In this document: in pieces, positions 1 to 7,589 of the stretch | Position numbering within the stretch: the stretch's first letter is position 1 | How the letters are laid out: every line of letters begins with the position of its first letter | Source of the DNA: Pseudomonadota bacterium | GTDB lineage: Bacteria > Pseudomonadota > Gammaproteobacteria > CAMYNG01 | Reading direction: 5' to 3' | Length of the DNA stretch: 13,869 nucleotides | NCBI GenBank assembly: GCA_020347585.1 | Contig: CP070733.1 | Coordinates: 933,583-947,451 of the forward strand | The notes under the pieces: generated by a model | Told to the model about the DNA's origin: nothing | Seen by the model: only the letters and a program-made list of their open reading frames with translations | Database searches by the model: none | Translations under genes and position numbers: made by a program

Positions 1-195
1 AATACCCTAATCGTTCTAGGAGTCGCGATCCTGATCGCATGCCTGCTGTGGCCCTGGCTCGGCAAGCTCCCCCTGGGCCTGCTGCCGGTCGACATCTTCG
101 TCGACCGCCCCGGTCTGATACTCTACCTCCCGATCACTACCATGGTGCTCATCAGTGTGGTGGTCTCGGTACTCGTGTGGCTGTTCCGCAGGTAG
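1..195 (+). CDS. DUF2905 family small membrane protein (3' part)
   Basis: This open frame enters from the left edge and ends at a TAG at 193-195, leaving 64 residues; only the first few residues can be missing, because family members are about 65-75 residues long. Two hydrophobic segments (about residues 2-17 and 44-61) flank a short polar middle. The middle reads WPWLGKLPLG, then LPVDIFVDRPG and LYLPITT, and the C-terminus is VWLFRR. This is the DUF2905 pattern as I recall it (KLPLGxLPGDI, a xRPG turn, ending LWLFRR). The family is a widespread predicted inner-membrane protein of unknown function, so no activity is assigned. The tail of this gene, continuing past the stop codon, is repeated in diverged form near position 3013-3066. 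Confidence 0.85.
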   Translation, partial: NTLIVLGVAILIACLLWPWLGKLPLGLLPVDIFVDRPGLILYLPITTMVLISVVVSVLVWLFRR

Positions 196-214
196 CAGAG
201 TTTACCATTCAGCA
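161..214 (+). repeat. Imperfect direct repeat, left copy (DUF2905 gene tail)
   Basis: These 54 bases cover the last 35 bases of the DUF2905 gene and 19 bases beyond its stop. Aligned without gaps to 3013-3066 they agree at 42 of 54 positions by hand count. Because the match continues past the stop codon, this is a DNA-level duplication rather than only protein similarity. The two copies flank the GGDEF/EAL gene. Confidence 0.7.
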
Positions 215-317
215 CGGGGAGCGGGGGTGCATTAGAGATCGTTGTTGAACCAGGGAGAACATAGAGCACCCAACGATGCTAGGCTGCTCTCTCAACCACG
301 CATCGGCAGTCTTATTG

Positions 318-2840
318 CTAGTGCATATGCTCCGCCGACAACAGACAGGGCGTCGCGATGGCGAACCCCTGCACATAGTCGACACCGATACGCCTCAATC
401 CCTGTAAGGACGCAGCACTCTCTACACATTCTGCGACGGTCGCCATGCCCATAACGTGACCAATTCGGTGGATGGCCTCAACCATTACAAAATCTGACTC
501 GCTTTCAGAAATCTCGGTGACGAATGACCCATCAATCTTCAGATAGTCGACTGGCAAGGACTTCAAATACGCGAACGACGATACACCGCTGCCAAAATCA
601 TCAAGCGAGAAGCAACAGCCGATCGACTTGAGTTCGCGAATCAGGCGGATAGCAGCCGAAAGGTTTGCTACTGCAGTCGTCTCCGTGATCTCAAAGCCGA
701 GTCGCTGTGGCGATACGGCTGATTGCATGAGACAATCTTTTATGAAATCAAGCAGGCTATCGTCAGCGAGCGAAGCACCCGACAGATTAATTGACACCCG
801 CCCAGTCGCCCTGTGACTCTGCTCGCGGGGCGACGAATTCCCATATTTCTGCAACACGGTCGAGATCACCCAGCGATCGATAGCCGGCATGAGATTGTAG
901 CGTTCCGCGGCCGGCACGAACGCACCGGGCCGGATTATACGACCGTCATCATCTTGCAAACGTAACATAATCTCCCTGTGAGCAGACGGTTCGCGGCCGT
1001 TCGCAGTACTGACGATGGGTTGCTGGTAGAGGAGCATTTGGCCATCTTCCATTGCTCGCTTGATTCGCGACACCCAGTTCATCTCTCGGTGACTCGCGAG
1101 CAACGCTTCGTCGTCTGGGGCGTACACATGGACACGATTTCTGCCTCCTTGTTTCGCCGCGTAGCAAGCGAGATCGGCAGCACTCAGCGATTCACTATGC
1201 GAATGGGTGTCTGGGGAAATACTCACCAGGCCGATGCTGGCGCTTAAGTCAAAGCTGTTCTTCTGCCAGACGAAGCGGAAGCGCTCAATCTTCCTCAGAA
1301 TTTCCTCTGCAAGCTGTTGTGCCCGTTTCTGCGGACAGTCGTTCAGCAGCACACCGAACTCATCGCCGCCTAGGCGGGAAATCACATCTCCCTCACGCAT
1401 CCCATCACGTAGCAACACAGTCAGCTGGCGAAGCAGTTCATCGCCGGCCACGTGACCACAGGTATCATTGACGATCTTGAACTGGTCAAGGTCCATGTAG
1501 AGCAGCGCATGGCGGCGTCCTTCCTTGCGAGCGCTAGCGGTTGCCGTCTTCAGATGTTCTTCGAAGGCATGTCGATTCTGCAGGCCCGTGAGTCCGTCGT
1601 GTCGCGCCTGGTAAGCAAGTTGCCGCTTCAGCTGACGTTCCTGATTTACATCATGCAAAACAATTACGGTTCCGATCGTAGCCGCGCTACTATCTTGAAC
1701 CGGCGCCACAGTCACTTCGACCGCAATGTTCTCGCCATCGCCAGTAACCAGCACGCTGTGGCTCGAAACAGAGACAACGCGTTGCTCAGCCAGTGCAGTA
1801 GTGACGGGATTGGGTAACGTTTCCTCAGTCTCTTCGTTGATCATGCATAGCACCTGATCAGATTTCGTCCCGTAGGCGTTTACTGTATTCCAGCCGGTGA
1901 GAGCTTCCGCCACTGAATTCATGTAGTTAATTTCGCCATTGGCATCCGTAGTCAGCACTCCGTCGCCGATCGAATGAAGCGTAACCTCTGCGCGTTCCTT
2001 TTGTTCAAACAAGGCCTGCTCAATGCGCTTGCGTTCCGTGATCTCTTGTTCCAACGAGAGGTTAGCGGCGGCAAGCTCCGCGGTACGCGTGGAAACGCGT
2101 ATCTCCAACTCGTCACGCGCACTCATAAGCGCGGCCTGAGCCTCACGGCGTTTTGCCATCTGAGCATTGAGCTCAACGTTGCGCTGTTCCAGTGCTTCTT
2201 TGGATCTGGACAAATTGTCAATGAGGTCGAAATTCTCGTAACGCAGGTCAAGTGTTTCCACGAGATTCGAATACAGTTTGCGCGACAGAATGGTCAAAGC
2301 AGCAAGGTATACGAGCGACAAGGCGCCAACGGCGCGATACTCAAACGATGGTTCGACTAGAAGACGCAACACCACAGGCAGGAACATTGTTAGCGCATAG
2401 ACCAGGAACACACGCGGCACTGGTGCCATCAACGGCGCCGCACCGGCGGCCATCCCGGCCAGGAGAATCAGGACGAACATCTGATGCCCGACACTTTCAG
2501 TCGGCAAGAATGCGGCGCCTGCCACGCCCCAGCAAAGGCCGGTTGCGCCCGCAACAATAAAGTACACCATGCACCATTTGTGCGCGTCCGACGTTGCAAA
2601 GGGTTGGTGTCGGAATCGTAGTCCCAGGCTAAAACGGACCAATGTGATGCTCAGTATGACTGCGAACCAAAGCAGTAACCACGGCCGATAAGCCACATGC
2701 CACATGACGACCACCAGCAAGGTGGCACCGGATATAGCCACAAGCGAGCCAATGTAGGCCTGCTCATAGAGCATGCTCACACGCACAGACAAGGTCTTCT
2801 TGTCAGCGTCACTGTTGAGTCGAGCAAGACGGGGCGCCAT
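318..2840 (-). CDS. Membrane-anchored PAS-GGDEF-EAL cyclic-di-GMP protein
   Basis: This 840-residue protein probably makes and/or degrades cyclic-di-GMP at the inner membrane. About residues 25-190 hold several hydrophobic helices forming an unclassified membrane sensor. A charged coiled coil follows (about 205-280), then a PAS domain (about 283-400), a GGDEF domain (about 405-575) and an EAL domain (about 585-835). The cyclase signature GGDEF is intact at 491-495, and an RxxD inhibitory-site motif (REGD, 482-485) sits exactly five residues before it, so the cyclase should be active and product-inhibited. The EAL signature reads EIM (623-625), but the other expected metal and catalytic residues are present: N685, E717, D747-D748, K768, E804 and Q824. 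Phosphodiesterase activity is therefore plausible. The gene is visibly richer in A/T than the export genes and is flanked by diverged direct repeats. No strong ribosome-binding site precedes the ATG at 2840, so the start could lie slightly downstream. Confidence 0.93.
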   Translation of the reverse strand: MAPRLARLNSDADKKTLSVRVSMLYEQAYIGSLVAISGATLLVVVMWHVAYRPWLLLWFAVILSITLVRFSLGLRFRHQPFATSDAHKWCMVYFIVAGATGLCWGVAGAAFLPTESVGHQMFVLILLAGMAAGAAPLMAPVPRVFLVYALTMFLPVVLRLLVEPSFEYRAVGALSLVYLAALTILSRKLYSNLVETLDLRYENFDLIDNLSRSKEALEQRNVELNAQMAKRREAQAALMSARDELEIRVSTRTAELAAANLSLEQEITERKRIEQALFEQKERAEVTLHSIGDGVLTTDANGEINYMNSVAEALTGWNTVNAYGTKSDQVLCMINEETEETLPNPVTTALAEQRVVSVSSHSVLVTGDGENIAVEVTVAPVQDSSAATIGTVIVLHDVNQERQLKRQLAYQARHDGLTGLQNRHAFEEHLKTATASARKEGRRHALLYMDLDQFKIVNDTCGHVAGDELLRQLTVLLRDGMREGDVISRLGGDEFGVLLNDCPQKRAQQLAEEILRKIERFRFVWQKNSFDLSASIGLVSISPDTHSHSESLSAADLACYAAKQGGRNRVHVYAPDDEALLASHREMNWVSRIKRAMEDGQMLLYQQPIVSTANGREPSAHREIMLRLQDDDGRIIRPGAFVPAAERYNLMPAIDRWVISTVLQKYGNSSPREQSHRATGRVSINLSGASLADDSLLDFIKDCLMQSAVSPQRLGFEITETTAVANLSAAIRLIRELKSIGCCFSLDDFGSGVSSFAYLKSLPVDYLKIDGSFVTEISESESDFVMVEAIHRIGHVMGMATVAECVESAASLQGLRRIGVDYVQGFAIATPCLLSAEHMH

Positions 2841-2910
2841 GGTCGCTTCGTCAATGGCGGGTGAAGCGATAGGACTGGATACCGCTCATTCTCTGGTCCT
2901 TGAGATCACT

Positions 2911-2929
2911 GCCAGCCGCGCGGGCTGGC
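2911..2929. other. Perfect 7-bp stem-loop upstream of the GGDEF/EAL gene
   Basis: GCCAGCC (2911-2917) and GGCTGGC (2923-2929) are exact reverse complements around a 5-base GC-rich loop. It lies about 70 bp before the start of the GGDEF/EAL gene, in its likely leader or promoter region. Neither strand has a proper T-run after it, so an intrinsic terminator is unlikely. It could be an RNA hairpin in the 5' leader or a protein-binding site. Confidence 0.4.
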
Positions 2930-2938
2930 GCTTTGTCC

Positions 2939-2953
2939 CGGACATCATGTCCG
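2939..2953. promoter_or_regulatory. Perfect 15-bp palindrome, candidate operator
   Basis: CGGACAT and ATGTCCG form perfect 7-base arms around a single central base. It lies about 100 bp before the GGDEF/EAL start and 9 bp from the neighbouring 7-bp dyad. Its size and symmetry fit a dimeric regulator site, but no regulator family is recognised. It overlaps the start of the DUF2905 relic, so part of the symmetry may be inherited coding sequence. Confidence 0.3.
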
Positions 2954-3047
2954 AGCTGCTTAAGTTAATCCTAGACCCATACGTGACAAAAATCGACCTT
3001 CGTGGATTGCAATGTTCTCGCTAGTGATGTGGCTAGTCCGCAGTTAG
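2941..3047 (+). pseudogene. Decayed, frameshifted remnant of a DUF2905 gene tail
   Basis: Read on the plus strand from 2941, the sequence encodes DIMSELLKLIL, resembling DIFVDRPGLIL of the DUF2905 gene at the left edge. After a shift of reading frame it encodes MFSLVMWLVRS and a stop at 3045-3047, resembling VVSVLVWLFRR and its stop. The offset to the intact gene changes by 10 bases between the two parts, so an insertion appears to have broken the frame. No convincing match to the first half of the gene was found. The second half of the match is strong and extends past the stop; the first part is weaker. Confidence 0.55.
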
Positions 3048-3066
3048 CGGAGTCTACCCTTCATCA
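3013..3066 (+). repeat. Imperfect direct repeat, right copy
   Basis: This is the partner of 161-214, with 42 of 54 bases identical and no gaps. It has the same orientation and lies on the other side of the GGDEF/EAL gene, about 2.85 kb away. It contains the relic stop codon at 3045-3047 and 19 bases beyond it. Such flanking repeats can arise by tandem duplication followed by insertion and decay, or by integration at a gene end. Confidence 0.7.
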
Positions 3067-3253
3067 ACAGAGCCACGAGGAATACTTCTAGATCCCGGAC
3101 GACAGAAAGCACGAAACACTCAGTTCTGAAGAAAGTTCAAAGCAAAAGGAAACAACGGCAGTCTAGTCGTCCAAGTTGGCGCGCCGCAGACGCGGCCATA
3201 CCTTGCATATTTACTGTTCTGTCTATTCCCTCATCCTTTGTTACACCGCGTCA
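3067..3253. other. Non-coding spacer downstream of the RND operon
   Basis: No gene is supported here. A short GC hairpin (GCCGC 3183-3187 with GCGGC 3192-3196) is present but has no T-run on the strand leaving the RND operon, so it is not a convincing terminator. Nothing else is recognisable. Confidence 0.5.
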
Positions 3254-6200
3254 TCACGCTAGCGCACTCTGCCTCGATTTCTCTTCGCCTAACCGCAACA
3301 GACTCGGCAGCAATATCAGCGTAAAGGCTGTACTGACCAACATGCCGCCAACGATAACGGCCGCCAAGCCGCGGTAAAGCTCCGTGCCTGCGCCTGGGAT
3401 GAGCAGCAGCGGCAACATGCCGAAGATGCTGGTCAATGTGCTCATCAGGATTGGTCGCAGGCGCAAGTGCACGGCCTGCTCCACCGCATCGCGCCGCGCC
3501 ATGCCCTCTCGTTCTGCCGAGCGTGTCTGGTGCACCAGCAAAATGGCGTTGTTCACTACCAGACCCAGCAGGATGATGAAGCCAATCATGGTCAACAGGT
3601 CCATGTGTTGCACGGTGACCAGGTTGACGGCGGACAGCGCCTTGATAACAGACAGCGCCACGAAACTGCCGACCGTAGCGAGCGGCAGCGCCAACAACAC
3701 CAGCAGGCTGTCGACAAAGGAACGAAACAGCGCGCTGATCAGCAGGTAGAGGATTGCAACTGCCAACAGGAAGGTGCCGCCCATTTCCGTCAGGGCGACA
3801 CGCAGCTTGTCGGCGGTGCCGGTGTAGCGAATCTCACCGTCCACCGGCAGAAACCCCGATATCGCCGGCTCGGCCTGCTCCTTGATGATCGCCATGGCTT
3901 CCTGCAGCGACATGCCATCAGGCGGACGCACCTGCAGGGTAAAGGTGCGGCGGCGATCGAGCCGACGAATCTCCTTGGGACCTGCGGTTCTGACCACATT
4001 GACCAATTCGCTTACCGGCACCACGCCGCCGGCCGGGGTTGACAGGGGAATGGACTCCAGTTCCTCGGGCGTCGTCCACGGCTGCACGCGGGTAATAATG
4101 TCGAGGCGCTGATCGCCGTCGAAGTAGTCACCGACGTAAAGCCCCTGTCCCAGCGCGCGGCTCACCATGGCCATGGTTTCACGATTCCATCCGGCCTCGG
4201 CAAGGCGCCGTTCGTTGGGTACCAGCCTCAGCTCCGGCTCGGCCAGTTCCAGCCCCGGCAGCGGGCGCACCCGCGCCCCCGGCAACACCTTGCTGATAGT
4301 GACGAAACCAACCTGCGCAGCTTTGAGCACGGTTTCCAGATCGCGTCCCTGCACGTTGACATCGATGTTGCGCCCTTCGCCCAGGCCACCGAACAACGGT
4401 ACCTTCGATGCGATGCCAATAGTATCCGGGAACCCAAGGATCGCGTTCTGGATCACCGGCACCAGTTCGCCGATGCGGCTGTCGTCGTAGGCGCGCGCCC
4501 CCAGGAACACCCCCTGTGGAAATGCAACGAAGAAGTAGTGCTTGATCTGCGGCTGCTGATCGCCGCTGATGTAGGGGCCGAGGCGCTCGGCAATCACTTC
4601 CCCCATTTCCTTTTCAATATTGTCGATGTTCACACCCGGCGGCGGCAGGATGAAGGCGAACACCAGGTTGCGGTTTCCTTCGGGCAGGTAGTCGGCCCTG
4701 ACCACGAACAGCCAGAGCACCAGCGTAATCAGCACCGGCACGCTAATGAGCCCGGCGATCCACTTACGGCGCCGCGACGGAGTACCGGTTAGCGCCATGA
4801 TCTTGCCGGTGGCTGCTTCCCACCAGTGTGCATGATTGTCCTTGAGCGTCGCGTGTGCCAGAAAGCGCCGCGCGGCGGTAGGAATTACGGTAAGGGCGAC
4901 CAGCAGCGACGCAGATACCGCCACCGAAATGGTAAGCGCCAGGTCAGCAAACAACTGACCGGCTTCGTCTTCCAGAAACACCACCGGCAAGAAGATTGCC
5001 ACGGTGGTCGCTGTGGACGCCAGCAGCGCGCCCCATACCTGCGATGGCGCGTTCAGCGCTGCCGCGTCGGGCGCTTCACCCCGCTCGCGCAGGCGCACGC
5101 TGTACTCAAGCACTACGATCGCGGCATCGAGCACCATACCCACGGCAAAGGCAAGGCCCGCCAGCGAGATCACGTTCAGCGTGCTGCCTGTGCGGTCCAG
5201 AACGAAGAACGCGCTGCACAGACACAATGGAATGGCAAGCGCCACCATGAGCGTGGCGCGAAACTTGCGCAGGAACCACCACAACACGGAAATGGCAAGG
5301 ATGATGCCTATCACCAGGTTGTTGCGCAGCATCTCGAACGAGTTGTATATATAGTCGGTCTCGTTGTAGACCTGCTCGATTGACAAGTTGGCGCGCTTTA
5401 ACGGACCGTCGCGAAGTTCCGCCTCGGCCTGCTTGAGGCCCTGCATCACATTCAGCACGTTGACGCCGATCTCGCGGTGTGCGTTGACCGCCATAGCTGC
5501 CGTGCCCTTCGTGATCACGAAGCTGTCGCGATCCACCAGGCGCTTTTCTACCACTGCGATGTCACGCAGGCGCACGGGTTTGCCTTCACGCCAGTAAATA
5601 ACGAGTTCGTTGAGGTCCTCGGTGCGAAACGCGCCGGTGTAGCGAATGGTATAGCGGCGCTTGCCGACGTCGGCGAAGCCGCCCGACACATCCTCGTTGC
5701 GCCCTGCAAGTTGCGCAGCAACCGGCAGTTCCACCCCCAGACTGGCTGCCTTATAGGGATCAAAGGTGATGCGGATCTCCGTGTTACGTCCGCCACGCAC
5801 TTCGGAGAGCGCGACACCGGGCACACGCTCGAACCGCGTCTGCACGACCTCTTCGATAAAATCCTGATAACCGGCGATGTCGCGTTCATTGCCTGGCAAG
5901 GTCTTGAGAATGAACCACGCAATAGGTCGGCTGCTGCCACCGACCGAACTGAGCACTGGCTCCTCGGCATCCTCCGGGTAACGCGGCACACGGTTGAGAC
6001 GATTGAGTACCTCCAGCAGCGCACGTCCCATCTCGGTGCCCACTACGAACTTCACTGTGATCTGGCCGCGGCCCGGTTGTGCCTGGCTAAGCATCTCTAT
6101 CATGCCAGGCAGGCCACGCAGCACGTCCTCTTGGGGTTCAATGATTTCCGCTTCCACTTCCTCGGGCGCCGCCGCGCGCCAGATGGTCTGGATGGTGATC

Positions 6201-6331
6201 TCGGGATGCTCGACCTCGGGGGTAAGCTGGACAGGAAGGCGCGCCAAGGCAATGCTGCCGAACAGCACCACCAGCAGCGCGCCTACCAGCGTGGCAACAG
6301 GGTTGCTCAGCGCCGCGCGCGTCAGGATCAC
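3254..6331 (-). CDS. RND-family efflux pump, inner-membrane subunit
   Basis: This 1025-residue protein is a proton-driven RND exporter of the AcrB/HAE1 type; it takes substrates from the inner membrane or periplasm and passes them through its adaptor to an outer-membrane channel. Typical features are the N-terminal helix (about 10-30), the PVQLTPE segment, a large periplasmic loop, helices 2-6 (about 336-490), a second periplasmic loop, and a C-terminal helix bundle. The length is normal for the family. The helix-4 proton relay reads GMVLDAAIVVLE (D402, A403) where AcrB has two adjacent aspartates, and helix 10 has VNNAILLV (N927-N928) where AcrB has lysine. The start is GTG at 6331, overlapping the adaptor stop by 4 bases (GTGA) with no ribosome-binding site of its own, so translation is probably coupled. 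Substrate cannot be inferred. Confidence 0.95.
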   Translation of the reverse strand: MILTRAALSNPVATLVGALLVVLFGSIALARLPVQLTPEVEHPEITIQTIWRAAAPEEVEAEIIEPQEDVLRGLPGMIEMLSQAQPGRGQITVKFVVGTEMGRALLEVLNRLNRVPRYPEDAEEPVLSSVGGSSRPIAWFILKTLPGNERDIAGYQDFIEEVVQTRFERVPGVALSEVRGGRNTEIRITFDPYKAASLGVELPVAAQLAGRNEDVSGGFADVGKRRYTIRYTGAFRTEDLNELVIYWREGKPVRLRDIAVVEKRLVDRDSFVITKGTAAMAVNAHREIGVNVLNVMQGLKQAEAELRDGPLKRANLSIEQVYNETDYIYNSFEMLRNNLVIGIILAISVLWWFLRKFRATLMVALAIPLCLCSAFFVLDRTGSTLNVISLAGLAFAVGMVLDAAIVVLEYSVRLRERGEAPDAAALNAPSQVWGALLASTATTVAIFLPVVFLEDEAGQLFADLALTISVAVSASLLVALTVIPTAARRFLAHATLKDNHAHWWEAATGKIMALTGTPSRRRKWIAGLISVPVLITLVLWLFVVRADYLPEGNRNLVFAFILPPPGVNIDNIEKEMGEVIAERLGPYISGDQQPQIKHYFFVAFPQGVFLGARAYDDSRIGELVPVIQNAILGFPDTIGIASKVPLFGGLGEGRNIDVNVQGRDLETVLKAAQVGFVTISKVLPGARVRPLPGLELAEPELRLVPNERRLAEAGWNRETMAMVSRALGQGLYVGDYFDGDQRLDIITRVQPWTTPEELESIPLSTPAGGVVPVSELVNVVRTAGPKEIRRLDRRRTFTLQVRPPDGMSLQEAMAIIKEQAEPAISGFLPVDGEIRYTGTADKLRVALTEMGGTFLLAVAILYLLISALFRSFVDSLLVLLALPLATVGSFVALSVIKALSAVNLVTVQHMDLLTMIGFIILLGLVVNNAILLVHQTRSAEREGMARRDAVEQAVHLRLRPILMSTLTSIFGMLPLLLIPGAGTELYRGLAAVIVGGMLVSTAFTLILLPSLLRLGEEKSRQSALA

Positions 6332-7410
6332 GGCTGCGTGCCGTCAGGACGAACTGCGACGGGCTGCCCTGGGCGCAGGCGCTCACCCCCTCGCACCACG
6401 ACACGATCGCCGGCGCGGATGCCTCCCTGCACTTCTATAAGTTCGCCGGAAGCTACGCCAGTGCTGACAATAACAACCTCCGCGGTGTTGTCTTCCTTGA
6501 CGCGAAACACCCGGATACCGTCGCGCCGCAGCACCAGCGCATCGCGCGGAATGGCGATCACCTCGCGCGCCGCGGCGGTGGGTATGGCTACGCGCACCGT
6601 CTGGCCCGCCGACCAGTCGCCTGCCGCCGGCGCAAGGCGCAACTCATAAAGGCGTGAGCGATCGTCCCCAACGGGGACGATGCTCTGCACCTTGGCGATG
6701 TCCTCGCGCTTGTTGCCGCGCGTTTGCAATTCGCTGCCGAGGGTCACCTGAGCCAGGGTGCCGACAGGAACGCGGGTTTGTATTTCCAGCGTGCCCGGAT
6801 CAACCAGGCGCACGACCTCCTTGCCGCTGTCGGACCACTCCCCCGCCTGCTTGAAGCGCTCCGCTACGACGCCGTCGAACGGCGCGCGCATTTCGGTGCG
6901 GCTCAATTGTTCGCGCGTGTACTCGACACGCGCCTTTGCCGCTGCCAGGTCGGCGCGCGAGACACCACGATCGGCGATCGCCTGATCAAGCTGGCTTTGC
7001 GCCGCGTTGTTTTGTTTGGCCAGACGCGATAACCGCGTTACATCCTTGTTGAGAAACTTGAGCCGCGCGGTGTGACTGGCGACGGCCGCTTCCTGCTCGG
7101 CCACTTGGCGCTTGAGCAAGGCATCGTCGAGCCGTGCAACGATCTCGCCGGCCCCGACGTGCGTACCGACATCGGCAACCCATACCAGCCGCCCCGCCAC
7201 TTCCGCCGCCATGCGGGCATCGTTCTTGCTGATCACCGCGCCCGCATACCAGGTAAACGGTGCCAGTTCGCGGCGCACCGCATCGGCCACCACCACCGGC
7301 GCCGGCGGGGGGCCCGCCTTGGCCTCGGCAGCGGTCGCGCTGCCTATTGCACCGAAACCAGGTAACAGCACTGCGAAGCAGAACAACCAGAGTATACGCA
7401 TTGGGTTCAT
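6328..7410 (-). CDS. RND efflux periplasmic adaptor (membrane fusion protein)
   Basis: This 360-residue protein should link the downstream RND pump to an outer-membrane channel. A signal peptide covers about residues 1-28, cleaved near SATAA. The MFP layout follows: first lipoyl half (about 64-95), an alpha-helical hairpin (about 96-172), second lipoyl half with RAPFDGVV (175-182), a beta-barrel (about 205-278), and a membrane-proximal domain ending near residue 355. No lipobox cysteine is seen, so it is probably soluble in the periplasm rather than a lipoprotein. The ATG at 7410 follows GGACC by a reasonable distance; a second in-frame ATG lies at 7401. It is the first gene of the RND operon and is divergent from the ABC export operon. 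Confidence 0.93.
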   Translation of the reverse strand: MNPMRILWLFCFAVLLPGFGAIGSATAAEAKAGPPPAPVVVADAVRRELAPFTWYAGAVISKNDARMAAEVAGRLVWVADVGTHVGAGEIVARLDDALLKRQVAEQEAAVASHTARLKFLNKDVTRLSRLAKQNNAAQSQLDQAIADRGVSRADLAAAKARVEYTREQLSRTEMRAPFDGVVAERFKQAGEWSDSGKEVVRLVDPGTLEIQTRVPVGTLAQVTLGSELQTRGNKREDIAKVQSIVPVGDDRSRLYELRLAPAAGDWSAGQTVRVAIPTAAAREVIAIPRDALVLRRDGIRVFRVKEDNTAEVVIVSTGVASGELIEVQGGIRAGDRVVVRGGERLRPGQPVAVRPDGTQP

Positions 7411-7476
7411 TGCTTTTGGTCCATTGTCGCGCCCGACACACGCGGTTCCTTAAGGTACTACAATTCCCCGGAACAC

Positions 7477-7491
7477 GTCACAACAAGTGAC
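7477..7491. promoter_or_regulatory. GTCAC-N5-GTGAC inverted repeat, candidate operator
   Basis: Perfect 5-base arms surround a 5-base AT-rich centre, midway between the two divergent operons. The arrangement suits a dimeric regulator controlling both directions. The arms are short enough to occur by chance, so confidence is low. Confidence 0.3.
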
Positions 7492-7530
7492 AAACAGAAT
7501 CAGGGAACGTTCGCACACCGCAGCCGGGAT

Positions 7531-7559
7531 CTGCAATTCGATGCGGTCTGTGAAATAAT
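7531..7559 (+). promoter_or_regulatory. Candidate sigma-70-like promoter for the ABC export operon
   Basis: CTGCAA (7531-7536), 17 bases, then AATAAT (7554-7559) gives a weak -35 and a fair -10 box about 30 bp before the adaptor ATG. If used, the 5' leader is short. The -35 match is poor, so an activator or a different promoter may be involved. Confidence 0.25.
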
Positions 7560-7589
7560 GATCAGGGCCAGCATCCGTATCCCGCCATC

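Larger units (their letters stand above)
7411..7589. promoter_or_regulatory. Divergent promoter region between the two export operons
   Basis: These 179 bp separate the starts of the RND operon (leftward) and the ABC operon (rightward), so both promoters should be here. Small perfect dyads are packed into it: CCTTAAGG (7448-7455), TTCC/GGAA around two bases (7464-7473), and GTCAC-aacaa-GTGAC (7477-7491). A shared operator is possible but no regulator gene is adjacent. Confidence 0.5.

Noticed and set aside
2773..3024. 83-codon plus-strand frame before the GGDEF/EAL gene
   Set aside because: It overlaps the start of that gene and ends within the frameshifted DUF2905 relic; better explained as pseudogene sequence plus chance.
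3183..3196. GC hairpin as terminator of the RND operon
   Set aside because: The stem is only 5 bp and no T-run follows on the minus strand.
4826..5383. Plus-strand frame (185 codons) inside the RND gene region
   Set aside because: Antisense to the conserved helix 2-6 region of the RND pump; composition is typical of a shadow frame.
5477..6649. Long plus-strand frame (390 codons) opposite the RND pump and adaptor
   Set aside because: It is antisense to two genes with unmistakable family motifs, spans their junction, and its protein shows no domain or membrane pattern; high-GC antisense frames of this kind are common.
7407..7424. Five-codon leader frame whose TGA overlaps the adaptor ATG
   Set aside because: The ATGA arrangement would allow coupling, but so short a frame arises easily by chance and it has no convincing ribosome-binding site.
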